From NCBI RefSeq assembly GCF_024679245.1, contig NC_090182.1, positions 37,175,547-37,239,546 of the forward strand: 64,000 nt of DNA. Reading direction: 5' to 3'. Position numbers and translations under genes: made by a program. Positions 23,942 to 32,073 of this stretch are shown here, in pieces. This stretch comes from Pseudorasbora parva. Lineage: Eukaryota; Chordata; Actinopteri; Cypriniformes; Gobionidae. The notes beneath the pieces are model-generated. The model made no database searches. It was given only the letters and a program-made list of their open reading frames with translations, and was not told where the DNA came from. The number at the start of each line of letters is the position of its first letter. Positions within the stretch are counted from its first letter, which is position 1.

Positions 23942-26074
23942 GTGGTTCCCCCCGTAGGGAAACGGTGTTTACCCCTGCTAACGGTACCCGTTTCCCTACG
24001 GCACCCTCGGGGGGCCGCGCTGCCAACCCCGCCGCAATGCCGGGGCGCAGTCGGTCTCCGCGGGCCACCCGAGGGTGGTCCGCACCCCCTTCGGGGGGCC
24101 CCCGAGCAGTCAAGTCAGTCGTTCCCTGCCGGTCCGCCGCTTCAGGGCACTGTGCTTGTTGCTCAAAATACACCAGAGGCCAGCCTCGAGAGGCTGGTTC
24201 CCTTAGTAGATTTTCTAGACGAGTGGAAACGTCTATCAAACATATCTCGTTGGGTCCTGCAGATAATAGAAAGGGGGTACGCTATTCAATTCAGAAGTCG
24301 GCCACCTCCTTTCTGCGGTGCCCTACCTACAGAGGTGGGCCCGGAGCAGGCTCTGGTAATGGCACAGGAAGTAGAGACACTCCTGCAAAAAGGGGCTATA
24401 GAGAGGGTTCCCCCTCCCAGCAGGGAGTCTGGCTTTTACAGCCGTTACTTCATCGTGCCCAAGAAGGATGGGGGCTTACGCCCGATATTAGATCTGCGGC
24501 TATTGAATCGCTCGGTGGCCAAGCTCAAATTCAAGATGCTTACACTCAGACAGATTGTAGCGCAGGTCAAATCGGAGGATTGGTTTGTCACCATAGACCT
24601 CAAAGATGCGTATTTTCATGTCTCCATCCTTCCACATCACAGGAAGTTCCTGAGGTTTGCCTTCGGGGGAGAGGCATACCAATATCGTGTACTTCCCTTC
24701 GGTCTAGCACTGTCACCCCGCACGTTCACCAAGTGTGTGGATGCAGCTCTGGCGCCGCTGCGTCTACAGGGCATCCGCATACTGAACTATATCGACGACT
24801 GGCTGATTCTAGCGAATACAGAGCAGATGGCGGTTCAGCATCGAGATGCTGTTCTCGCCCACATGTCGAAGCTGGGGTTGAGGCTGAACGCCAAGAAGAG
24901 TGTGCTTTCTCCGGCTCAGAGAACCACTTTTCTAGGTGTGAACTGGGACTCGGTAATTATGCGGGCGCAATTATCGCCAACACGCATAGCATCGATCCTG
25001 GCAGCCGCCAAAGAACAGAAGCTAGGCCGAGCCGTCACTGTGAAACAGTTCCAGAAACTGTTAGGTCTCATGGCAGCAGCGTCCAACGTGATACCTTTTG
25101 GCCTACTGTACATGAGGCCACTGCAGTGGTGGCTCAAAACAAAAGGGTTCTCCCCGAGGGGAAATCCGCTCCGCACGATCAAAGTCACGCGGCGATGCCT
25201 ACGTGCTCTGGTCATGTGGAAAAACCCGGGGTTTCTATCTCAGGGTCCCGTGTTGGGGGCTCATGTTCGTCGCTTAACGCTAACGACAGACGCCTCTCTC
25301 ACGGGCTGGGGGGCGACCATGAGTGGTCACTCGTCCCAGGGTCTATGGCAGGAACATCAGCGGCACTGGCACATAAATCGGCTAGAGATGCTCGCAGTGT
25401 TTCTTGCATGGAAACAGTTCCTGCCCGACCTCAGGGGCCACCATGTACTAGTCAGAACAGACAACACGTCCGTGGTGGCCTATATAAACCACCAGGGGGG
25501 TCTGAAGTCTCGTCCGTTGGACAAATTGGCACATCGGATCCTCCTGTGGGCCCAAGGGAAATTGCTGTCAATCAGGGCAGTGTATATCCCGGGGGCCCTG
25601 AATCAGGAAGCAGACAGCCTGTCGAGACAGGGGCCGAGGCCCGGGGAATGGAGACTCCACCCAGAGGTGGTGGAGCTCCTCTGGAAGGTTTATGGGAAAG
25701 CAGAGATAGACCTGTTCGCTTCGGCGGAGAATTCTCACTGCCCGCAGTGGTTTTCTCTGACCCATCCGGCCCCTCTGGGGCTGGATGCCATGGTACAGGA
25801 GTGGCCGAGGCTGCCTCTGTACGCCTTCCCCCCGATTGTCCTGCTTCCAGGAGTTCTGGAGAGGGTACGCCGGGACGGGGCCCAGGTACTTCTAGTGGCT
25901 CCGAACTGGCCGACCCGAGTATGGTTTTCGGACCTGATATCTCTCCTGGAAGGCTCTCCGATGGAGATTCCGACCAGGAGGGATCTACTCTCTCAGGCGG
26001 GCGGGAGATTCCTGCACCCACGCCCAGAGATGTGGAAACTGTGGGCCTGGCCTCTGAGGGGGCTAGGCTCATAG
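23942..26074 (+). CDS. DIRS E1 reverse transcriptase-RNase H
   Basis: Copies the element RNA into DNA. The 710-residue frame is +1 relative to gag. RT motifs: SGFYSRYFIVPKKDGGLRP, motif A with catalytic D219 in VTIDLKDAYFHV, PFGLALSPRTFTK, and motif C YIDDW with D285 and D286. RNase H motifs follow: TTDASLTGWGA, RLEMLAVF, RTDNTSVVAYI and NQEADSLSR, giving the acidic residues expected of an active nuclease. The C-terminal part (VDLFAS-like EIDLFASAENSHCPQW and LLVAPNWPTRVWFSDL) is conserved with E2. No methyltransferase-like domain is evident. The start is uncertain; the first 80 residues have low complexity and may not be translated. It overlaps the recombinase frame over its whole length. 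Confidence 0.93.
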   Translation: MVPPVGKRCLPLLTVPVSLRHPRGAALPTPPQCRGAVGLRGPPEGGPHPLRGAPEQSSQSFPAGPPLQGTVLVAQNTPEASLERLVPLVDFLDEWKRLSNISRWVLQIIERGYAIQFRSRPPPFCGALPTEVGPEQALVMAQEVETLLQKGAIERVPPPSRESGFYSRYFIVPKKDGGLRPILDLRLLNRSVAKLKFKMLTLRQIVAQVKSEDWFVTIDLKDAYFHVSILPHHRKFLRFAFGGEAYQYRVLPFGLALSPRTFTKCVDAALAPLRLQGIRILNYIDDWLILANTEQMAVQHRDAVLAHMSKLGLRLNAKKSVLSPAQRTTFLGVNWDSVIMRAQLSPTRIASILAAAKEQKLGRAVTVKQFQKLLGLMAAASNVIPFGLLYMRPLQWWLKTKGFSPRGNPLRTIKVTRRCLRALVMWKNPGFLSQGPVLGAHVRRLTLTTDASLTGWGATMSGHSSQGLWQEHQRHWHINRLEMLAVFLAWKQFLPDLRGHHVLVRTDNTSVVAYINHQGGLKSRPLDKLAHRILLWAQGKLLSIRAVYIPGALNQEADSLSRQGPRPGEWRLHPEVVELLWKVYGKAEIDLFASAENSHCPQWFSLTHPAPLGLDAMVQEWPRLPLYAFPPIVLLPGVLERVRRDGAQVLLVAPNWPTRVWFSDLISLLEGSPMEIPTRRDLLSQAGGRFLHPRPEMWKLWAWPLRGLGS

Positions 26075-27075
26075 AGGAAGGTCTCTCGGCCGAGGTCGTA
26101 GAGACCATCCTACACTCCAGAGCTCCGTCCACAAGGAAGCTGTACGCTTTGAAATGGAGACTGTTCTCAGCATGGTGCAGAGAACGCCAGTGGGACCCAG
26201 TTAACTGCCCGGTTGGTACAGTGCTGGAGTTCCTGCAGGAGAGGTTCTCGGCAGGGTTGACCCCCTCCACACTTAAGGTGTACGTGGCGGCCTTGGGTGC
26301 CTTCCACGTCCCTTGCAGTGGAGTGTCTTTGGGAAGACACCCTCTAATTACACGCTTCCTTCGTGGCACTTTAAGGTTGAGGCCAGTTATGCACTCGAGG
26401 GTCCCGGCATGGGACTTGGCCATTGTTCTGAGGGGCTTGTCCGGACCTCCGTTCGAACCTCTGGAGGAGGTTTCGGATAAGTTCCTCACCCTAAAAACCA
26501 TCTTCCTTTTGGCCATTTCATCTCTTAAAAGGATAGGAGATATTCAGTCCCTGTCAGTAGGGCCCTCATGTCTAGAGTTTGCGCCAGGGATGGTGAAAGC
26601 ATTTCTACATCCCAGGCCGGGTTATGTCCCCAAGGTTCCTACGAGCCCACGGGGCCCCATCACTCTACAAGCCTTCTGTCCTCATCCATTTATGACGTCA
26701 GACCAGGAAAGGTTAAATCTGCTGTGTCCTGTGAGGGCACTGGATACTTATGTCCACAGAGCTGCCCTGTGGAGAAAATCCGAACAATTGTTTGTTTGCT
26801 TTGGACCCCCTAAGAAGGGGGCCCCAGTATCCAAGCAGAGGATGAGCAAGTGGGTGGTCGAGGCCATCTCACTTGCTTATGAAGCTACCGGGCAGCCATC
26901 TCCACTGGCTGTCCGGGCGCACTCAACCAGGGGTATGGCTGCTTCTAAAGCACTCTTGTCGGGGGCTTCCCTCCACGATATCTGCAACGCGGCCGGTTGG
27001 TCGTCTCCTTCTACCTTCGTCAGGTTCTATGAACTAGACCTGGCATCTACAGTAGGGGCACAGGTACTCTCGTAA
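23965..27075 (+). CDS. DIRS E1 tyrosine recombinase (long overlapping frame)
   Basis: The frame is open for 1036 codons, but only the last 330 or so (from about 26070, LIEEGLSAEVVETIL) are clearly recombinase. An N-terminal SAM-like core-binding domain (RAPSTRKLYALKWRLFSAWC) precedes the catalytic domain with R856 (LKRIGD), H986 and R989 (AHSTRG), W1012 (AAGWSS) and nucleophile Y1022 (RFYELD). It integrates the circular DNA copy without target duplication. The upstream 690 codons overprint the RT gene one phase back and read as Gly/Ser/Pro/Arg-rich sequence without a domain. The true start is unknown and may be near 26060 or reached by recoding. It shares phase with gag. Confidence 0.88.
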   Translation: MFTPANGTRFPTAPSGGRAANPAAMPGRSRSPRATRGWSAPPSGGPRAVKSVVPCRSAASGHCACCSKYTRGQPREAGSLSRFSRRVETSIKHISLGPADNRKGVRYSIQKSATSFLRCPTYRGGPGAGSGNGTGSRDTPAKRGYREGSPSQQGVWLLQPLLHRAQEGWGLTPDIRSAAIESLGGQAQIQDAYTQTDCSAGQIGGLVCHHRPQRCVFSCLHPSTSQEVPEVCLRGRGIPISCTSLRSSTVTPHVHQVCGCSSGAAASTGHPHTELYRRLADSSEYRADGGSASRCCSRPHVEAGVEAERQEECAFSGSENHFSRCELGLGNYAGAIIANTHSIDPGSRQRTEARPSRHCETVPETVRSHGSSVQRDTFWPTVHEATAVVAQNKRVLPEGKSAPHDQSHAAMPTCSGHVEKPGVSISGSRVGGSCSSLNANDRRLSHGLGGDHEWSLVPGSMAGTSAALAHKSARDARSVSCMETVPARPQGPPCTSQNRQHVRGGLYKPPGGSEVSSVGQIGTSDPPVGPREIAVNQGSVYPGGPESGSRQPVETGAEARGMETPPRGGGAPLEGLWESRDRPVRFGGEFSLPAVVFSDPSGPSGAGCHGTGVAEAASVRLPPDCPASRSSGEGTPGRGPGTSSGSELADPSMVFGPDISPGRLSDGDSDQEGSTLSGGREIPAPTPRDVETVGLASEGARLIEEGLSAEVVETILHSRAPSTRKLYALKWRLFSAWCRERQWDPVNCPVGTVLEFLQERFSAGLTPSTLKVYVAALGAFHVPCSGVSLGRHPLITRFLRGTLRLRPVMHSRVPAWDLAIVLRGLSGPPFEPLEEVSDKFLTLKTIFLLAISSLKRIGDIQSLSVGPSCLEFAPGMVKAFLHPRPGYVPKVPTSPRGPITLQAFCPHPFMTSDQERLNLLCPVRALDTYVHRAALWRKSEQLFVCFGPPKKGAPVSKQRMSKWVVEAISLAYEATGQPSPLAVRAHSTRGMAASKALLSGASLHDICNAAGWSSPSTFVRFYELDLASTVGAQVLS

Positions 27076-27135
27076 CCGTGTGCGCTTCGGCTTCACACAT
27101 ACGAGACACTTGGTCCTATGGCGATGTGGGTATAA

Positions 27136-27236
27136 GCGTTCTCACAGCGTTTCGACGCAGCTCGAGTTCCCCGAAAGGGAACGTCTCAGGTTACGTATGT
27201 AACCCTAGTTCCCTGAGGGAACGAGACGCTGCGTCG
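27136..27236. repeat. E1 internal complementary region
   Basis: 27136-27182 is the reverse complement of the first 47 bases of the element. 27180-27236 is the reverse complement of its last 57 bases. The two share the AAC at 27180-27182, complement of the terminal GTT. It overlays the region just after the recombinase stop. Confidence 0.93.
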
Positions 27237-27278
27237 CTCTGCCATACTCCCGGCGTGTCCGTGATCACTTACTTCAGG

Positions 27279-27439
27279 CTTTATCAGAAGTTAGTTCCTG
27301 TTTGTTTTCACGGACGTTTTATAGCTTCCGGTCGATGACGTCATCACGCCGACGATCGATCTTTTTTCCGATGGAATGGTTCTACAGGCGCTTCACGACG
27401 CATTAACGCAGAGGCGTTCTCACAGCGTTTCGACGCAGC
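27279..27439 (-). repeat. E1 right inverted terminal repeat
   Basis: Inverted copy of 22145-22306, followed outward by the right-specific extension 27440-27487 (TCTCGTTCCCTCAGGG to CCTGAGACGTT). Confidence 0.92.
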
Positions 27440-27489
27440 GTCTCGTTCCCTCAGGGAACTAGGGTTACATACGTAACCTGAGACGTTAT

Positions 27490-28330
27490 TCATAGTGCCA
27501 CTAGCTGGTCAAGTCGCCTTTATTTATATAGCACTTTTAACAAGTCCAGTTTCAAAGCAGCTTCACAGTGTTAACAGGAAAATAATGCAACAGATTTTGT
27601 ACAACTGCTCTGTTGAAAACGGTGATGTTATCCAGCTAATTTCAATTATCATGTAGTGTCAATGCGGGCAGATCAGTAATATAGTTGAAATTTAGGTGTC
27701 CCCAAGTGAGCAAGCCAAGCCAAAGGCAACGGTGGCAAGGAACCAAAACTCCTTCAGGGCCAGGATGGAGATAAAAAAATCTTGGGAGAAACCAGGCTAA
27801 GTCGGGGTGCCAGTTCTCCTCTGGCCGACGAACAAACAGTGTATGATTATTATTTTGCGTATAACAGTATATGATTATGTTTTACCTTTTAAACTGGCAA
27901 CATTACAGTTCAGAAGTCATATTAGATAAATAGATATTCATAAGATCATTTGATAGATTGGAGTTGTCGTGCCGGAGACAGGTTTATAAGGATGTCTTTT
28001 CGAGTCTGCATTTACAGGGCAGAGTTTAATTGACACACTCTCTTCAGACATTTCAGGGATGCATTGGTCATGTCCTGGCACAGGTCCACCCTCTGATCAG
28101 AGTACAGCCCAGCAGCAGGAAGTGTGGCAAATACAAATGATTGATATAGTCCTCCTATTTTTATACACTTTAATGCATATTGCCCACCGTGCTCTGTGTT
28201 CCTACAACCACAAGGTAGTGGTGGCACAGTTGCGAGGACCCTTTTATTCCTCTTGCAGCTTCAATGTAGTTTTGTATTTTTTACTTTTTGGGACCTCAGG
28301 AAGAGTAGTCACTGCCTAGGTATTGGCTAA
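27490..28330. mobile_element. LINE-like 3' tail, family uncertain
   Basis: Contains phrases that recur in fish non-LTR element tails: TTTATTTATATAGCACTTTT, GGCAAGGAACCAAAACTCC, TTGGGAGAAACCAGGCT, GGCCAGTTCTCCTCTGG-type sequence and, at the end, GGAAGAGTAGTCACTGCC then CTAATGGGGATCC before an AAATAAACAAATAAA tail (about 28340). No reverse transcriptase frame is visible, so it is 5'-truncated. It may be two adjacent tails rather than one. Confidence 0.5.
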
Positions 28331-28339
28331 TGGGGATCC

Positions 28340-30820
28340 AAATAAACAAATAAACTTAGATCATAGATGGGAAAGAGCATTCATGGGTAAATTAACTAAG
28401 GAAAAATATAATATCATAGCTTTTTTAGGTGTCCTCAAAGGGGTCCATAAATATATGTCAAATTTGTTGTAAATATCTAATTTTCTTTTAAAGTTATAGC
28501 AAAATATATTTAAGAGCATGGGCTGCATTGATTGGATTTTTTTTTCTTCCAAAATGTTGGCTTTGTTTTGGTCATTGTTGTTTAGCTATTGACCTATGTA
28601 AGTATTCAGAATTTCCTATTGTGGTTTTGTTTTAATGGACTAACTGTTTCCTACATTCGCAAAGGTTTTTTTAGGTGCTAAAGTACACCTTTTTACAAAC
28701 CATAAGGTGAAACCAGGAATGTTTGGTATTATTGGACTCGGCAAGGATTCAGGAGTCTAATGAGGTGAATACTGTGAAAAACACTGGCTTGAAAATTCTC
28801 AGGCTCCTTCAGGGCATTGCGCCAATGAAGTATGCTTTGTTTGTGATACGCCATTGTCCTCATAGACTATCATGGCACCAAGGATAAAGACAATGAATGC
28901 CCATTTTCATCTGACTAATGTTTGGGTGCGTATATTGCCAGTTTCATGAGTTTTTCCCCTGTTATAGCGCCACCAAGTGATCAATCGTTGCGATTTTTTT
29001 CATGTGATCTCAGACTGATCTCACTCACACGTGACCTTAATTTGGTGGAAATATCTCGTTCTGTTCACAAGTTATAGCCATTTTATTAAATAAGGTCCCG
29101 GTCACATCAAATATTTTGGCTCCCCTTAGCGACCATAAATCAAAATGTTTTTTTTTTTTTTAATAATTATTGATAGTCTCTCTCCAGAGAATATTTCTGC
29201 AGTGGTTTGGTTCCGATCAGTCAAATAAGCTGGGAGTAATTTGCAAAAGTAGGTTTTACAAAAAACCTAAAATATCTCGAAATTGGAGCCTGAAGGGCGA
29301 GCAAATCCGAGATATGCATTTTGTCCGTCTCGAGCCAAGGATTCCAGCAATATAAGACACTCGAGGCTAAGCCTTACGGTTAAGGAGTTATGAGCCGTTT
29401 CGTACTTTTGGCTGCCGTTTCGTACTTTTGATCGCTGTAGCGCCCCCGTCAGGCCGATCGGGGCGGGCTTCGGTGACGTCTGCAGTGGTTGTGAGTACTA
29501 CCAGCCCTGAAAGTTTCAAGTCTCTACGACTTACGGTTTGGTCTGCCCGAGCAGTTTTAGCTGGAAAATGATGCATCATGGGGAAATGAACAGTTCCAAT
29601 AGGGTTTCAGCCTGACGCCTGACTTTGATTGGATTTTACTACCCCTTACTATCAAAATTTTGAGATTTGGCCTCACGACTGTGCCTAGCGACCTATGTTT
29701 CCGAACTTCTGACGCTGGTTTCGTCTCGATCGGACCAGTGGTTTCGAAGATATCGGCTAATTTTCTTAAAGCGCTAAATTACAACGGTGCACAAACCATA
29801 CGCCGAAACCTGGCAAGTGTGGTATTGTTGGACTCGGCAACGATTCAGGAGTCTAAGGAGATGAGTCCCGTGAAAATAAGTCAACCACACCCAAAGTTAT
29901 AAGCACTTTTAAAAAAAAATCTCAACTAGGTGGCGCTGTTTCAAAACTTCTCAGGCTACTTCAGGGCATTGTGGTGATGACCCATGCTGAGTTTCGTAAC
30001 AATCCGTTCATGTGTTCATAAAATACAGCATTTTGGCACATAATTCAAGATGGCCGACAGCCAAAATGGCCGACATTGTAAAATTGGACATCAGTCGACT
30101 CGGCATGACGTCTCGAATCTGACGAGACCACTTTTGTGATTTTTGGGCAAACGGTTCAGCAAAAAAAAGCAAAAATAGCCATTTTTCCTATCTCCGGGCC
30201 AGTAGGTGGCGCTGCGCCGAAACGCAGCAGGTTGCCTCAAGACATGCTTGTGCTGACATGTACCAAGTTTGGTCTGAATACGATAAAGCATTGCAGAGAT
30301 ACAGCCATACGTCTGTTTTTGCAAGCGCTACGTAAAATTTGTTTGCGCTTTTAACGGAAAAGATTTGACGAATCAACTTGAATTCCATAACTTTTTGTCG
30401 ACACTGGCTGAAGATGATCTGGTTCAATTTTCGTGCAAATCGGACGAACAGTCTAGGACGAGTTCGCAAAAGTAGGATTTTGGGGAAATTCAAAATGGCA
30501 GGAAACATATAATGTCGGAAATGACGTCATAGGATGCTTTCGGATTGGCAGGAGCTCAGAAATCTGAGGAAACAAGAATTTTGTTTCTAGCCCTTAAGGT
30601 TCAAAAGTTATTAGCATAAACATGAGTGCAACTTTGGACAGGTGGTGGCGCTAGAGGGATTGAGTTGGAGACACCAAAATTGGTGTATTTAATGTTGGGA
30701 CTGCCCTCTATCAGAATGTCAAATCGTTACAACTTTCCCGCAAATGGTTCTATGGGCTGCCATAGACCTCCATGGCGGAAGAAGAAAGTGCGACAACGGT
30801 TTCAATAGGTGCCTCCGCAC
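28340..30820 (+). repeat. right part of the GGGGCCAAGC modular repeat
   Basis: Non-coding sequence with several modules that also occur at 20.9-21.9 kb in the same order and orientation, plus repeated phrases such as GTTATAGCGCCACCAAG (about 28973) and AGGTGGCGCTG (about 29925 and about 30203). Frames of 60-106 codons on both strands carry no domain. Confidence 0.5.
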
Positions 30821-30854
30821 CTTCGGTGCTTGGCCCCTAAATACAACACCTTAC

Positions 30855-31283
30855 TCACTCCATTGACAGCATGCCATTGGGTCCCTCTTGCCTTGGACGT
30901 CGCCTCCAGTTTATACGTGGCAAACTAAACACAACGTGCAAAACGCTGCAACTCAACAGCGGAGAAAACTCAGGATCTTCAGTCAGGCAGGTGTGTGATG
31001 CGATACTGTCAATGTCCTCGTCGTCTTGTAGTTGTGGCATTGCTATATTCCATTCGTGACAACATATGCTCTCCACTTCTGTTTGCATCTCACAACACTT
31101 GCTACAAGAACACCACCAATTTTGAAGAGATATCTGTCTCTCTGAGGCTTGACGACGTGCTGATGCAGCGGATGCTTCCTCCATCGCTATGAGTTCTTGA
31201 TCAGTGTATTCTGGTTCAAATAAATATGGTTGTGAAGAAAATAAAACTACGTTGTCTGTTAATATATCGAAATATTCTTCCAT
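30855..31283 (-). CDS. P2X7 C-terminal-like (ballast) domain protein, 3'-truncated
   Basis: A 142-codon frame starting MEEYFDILTDNVVLF, lying just inside the right arm. The segment WCSCSKCCEMQTEVESICCHEW, read as W-C-x-C-x2-C, an M-x-T-x2-E stretch and then CC-x-E, followed by a Thr-Cys-Leu-Thr-Glu-Asp-Pro-Glu-Phe run, matches the zinc-binding pattern of the P2X7 receptor cytoplasmic ballast domain, which in fishes also occurs alone in many repeated genes. No channel domain is present. The domain's usual C-terminal part (aromatic Y-R-x-F-x-x-W segment) is missing, because the frame reaches the edge of the modular repeat at 30838. It is oriented opposite to the THAP fragment in the left arm. 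Function unknown. Confidence 0.6.
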   Translation of the reverse strand: MEEYFDILTDNVVLFSSQPYLFEPEYTDQELIAMEEASAASARRQASERQISLQNWWCSCSKCCEMQTEVESICCHEWNIAMPQLQDDEDIDSIASHTCLTEDPEFSPLLSCSVLHVVFSLPRINWRRRPRQEGPNGMLSME

Positions 31284-31359
31284 TGGGATGTCCTGTACGT
31301 CTAAATATGTTCAGATCTGCACAGTGAAAGGTAACACTTCCCAAATTTCTGTGTAAACA

Positions 31360-31806
31360 ATGAGAGACGTACACGCGCAAGAGATCCACTTCCGGCGGTT
31401 TCCTCGCTTGCGCAGACTAAAGCCAGAACGCGCGAGAGATTGACTTCCGGCGTTTTCCGCGCGTGCGCAGACTAAAGCCAGAACACACGAATGTCACAAC
31501 AGGAAACACGCACGTGCGCGTACAAGAGGTAAAAATGGTATAAATACTGTTCGTTTTCTCACACAAACTGCTCGTTTCGTGTCTTAGGCCATCAGTGTGT
31601 ACTTACCATGGGGGATTGTTTAATTTGGACTTCTCTGTGTATGCTCTGCATTATGTGCAGACCTGCATTATGTGAGGCCCATTTAAGAACGGTTTGACCT
31701 AAAATTAACAAAATTGTTGGGGAAACAAATAGTCCTACATCTCAAATGCCCATGAGGTAAGCTTAAACATATCAAAACTTAATTTCAAAGTGAACTATCC
31801 CTTTAA
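31360..31806 (-). repeat. right arm, inner part, with CpG-rich promoter-like repeat
   Basis: Inverted copy of 19965-20365 ending at TTAA (31803-31806). It contains two tandem copies (about 31388-31437 and 31440-31490) of a block with CTTCCGGCG and TGCGCAGACTAAAGCCAGAAC, where the left arm has one. The block carries ETS-like CCGGAAG and NRF1-like GCGCANGCG sites and lies about 100-200 bp upstream of the P2X7-like frame. Confidence 0.75.
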
Positions 31807-32073
31807 GTTGATGGAAATTAGTCTATTTTCAGGCACTGCATAATCCATGGTTTGGTAGCAAAGTTCAGTGATTATAATGCAGAAATGAGAGTATAGTTCC
31901 TAGCCGTATCGCTCTAGAAAATGTGCAATTTTTTTCCGTCGGCCTAAGATCATGATGTAACTATACACATCACAACATGCAAATAGAAAATGAGATATTT
32001 TGTCACTTTGAGCAGCAGGTTATATGGAGCCATTTACCTCCAGTTGCTAAGCTAGGCTAGCGGTGGGTGCATC
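31807..32073 (-). repeat. right arm, outer part (before LINE)
   Basis: Reverse-complemented, it aligns with 19703-19964 through blocks such as CACCCACCGCTAG, GGAGGTAAA, TTTTCTAGA, ACTCTCATT and GCAGTGCCTG-AAATAG, with indels. The match beyond the inner TTAA shows that the inverted repeat does not end there. Confidence 0.75.

Larger units (their letters stand above)
22124..27487 (+). mobile_element. DIRS-like retrotransposon E1, full length
   Basis: A 5.36-kb element with inverted terminal repeats (22145-22306 and 27279-27439), unequal outer extensions (left 21 bp, right 48 bp) and an ICR at 27136-27236 that exactly matches the complement of both outer ends. Gag, RT-RNase H and tyrosine recombinase frames are all uninterrupted. 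The outer ends start and finish with GTT, and the ICR shows them joined through one shared GTT. There is no duplicated target beyond GTT, as expected for integration by a tyrosine recombinase rather than an integrase. The terminal repeats are nearly identical, which suggests recent insertion. Confidence 0.95.
20690..30838 (+). mobile_element. modular non-coding repeat with GGGGCCAAGC ends
   Basis: The left edge ATATAGCTGCAAGCAGCAAT leads into GGGGCCAAGCGC (20716-20727). The right edge is GTGCTTGGCCCC (30826-30837), so the tips are inverted repeats. Between them, outside the nested DIRS and LINE tail, no coding domain is visible. Instead, modules of 40-120 bp recur in direct orientation. CATTGCAGAGATACAGCC is at about 20972 and about 30291. 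GTCTAGGACGAGTT is at about 21132 and about 30451. TTTGATTGGATTTTACTACC is at about 21653 and about 29623. Phrases of the type AGGTGGCGCTG recur too. It abuts truncated gene fragments on both sides. Superfamily unknown. Confidence 0.55.

Noticed and set aside
25572..26516. 314-codon minus-strand frame in E1
   Set aside because: Antisense shadow of the RT and recombinase genes; its Ser/Pro/Gly composition follows from their codon usage. E2 does not keep a comparable frame at full length.
30188..30508. 106-codon minus-strand frame in the modular repeat
   Set aside because: No domain, and the homologous module at 20.9-21.2 kb does not conserve it.
30855..31283. A genuine P2X7 receptor gene exon
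   Set aside because: No channel domain or transmembrane segments lie nearby, the frame is inside a transposon arm, and the domain is cut short.
19965..31806. Inner TTAAAGGG pair taken as the true ends of the whole composite
   Set aside because: Arm homology continues outward past both TTAA sites, so they cannot be the only ends. They may be ends of a nested element.
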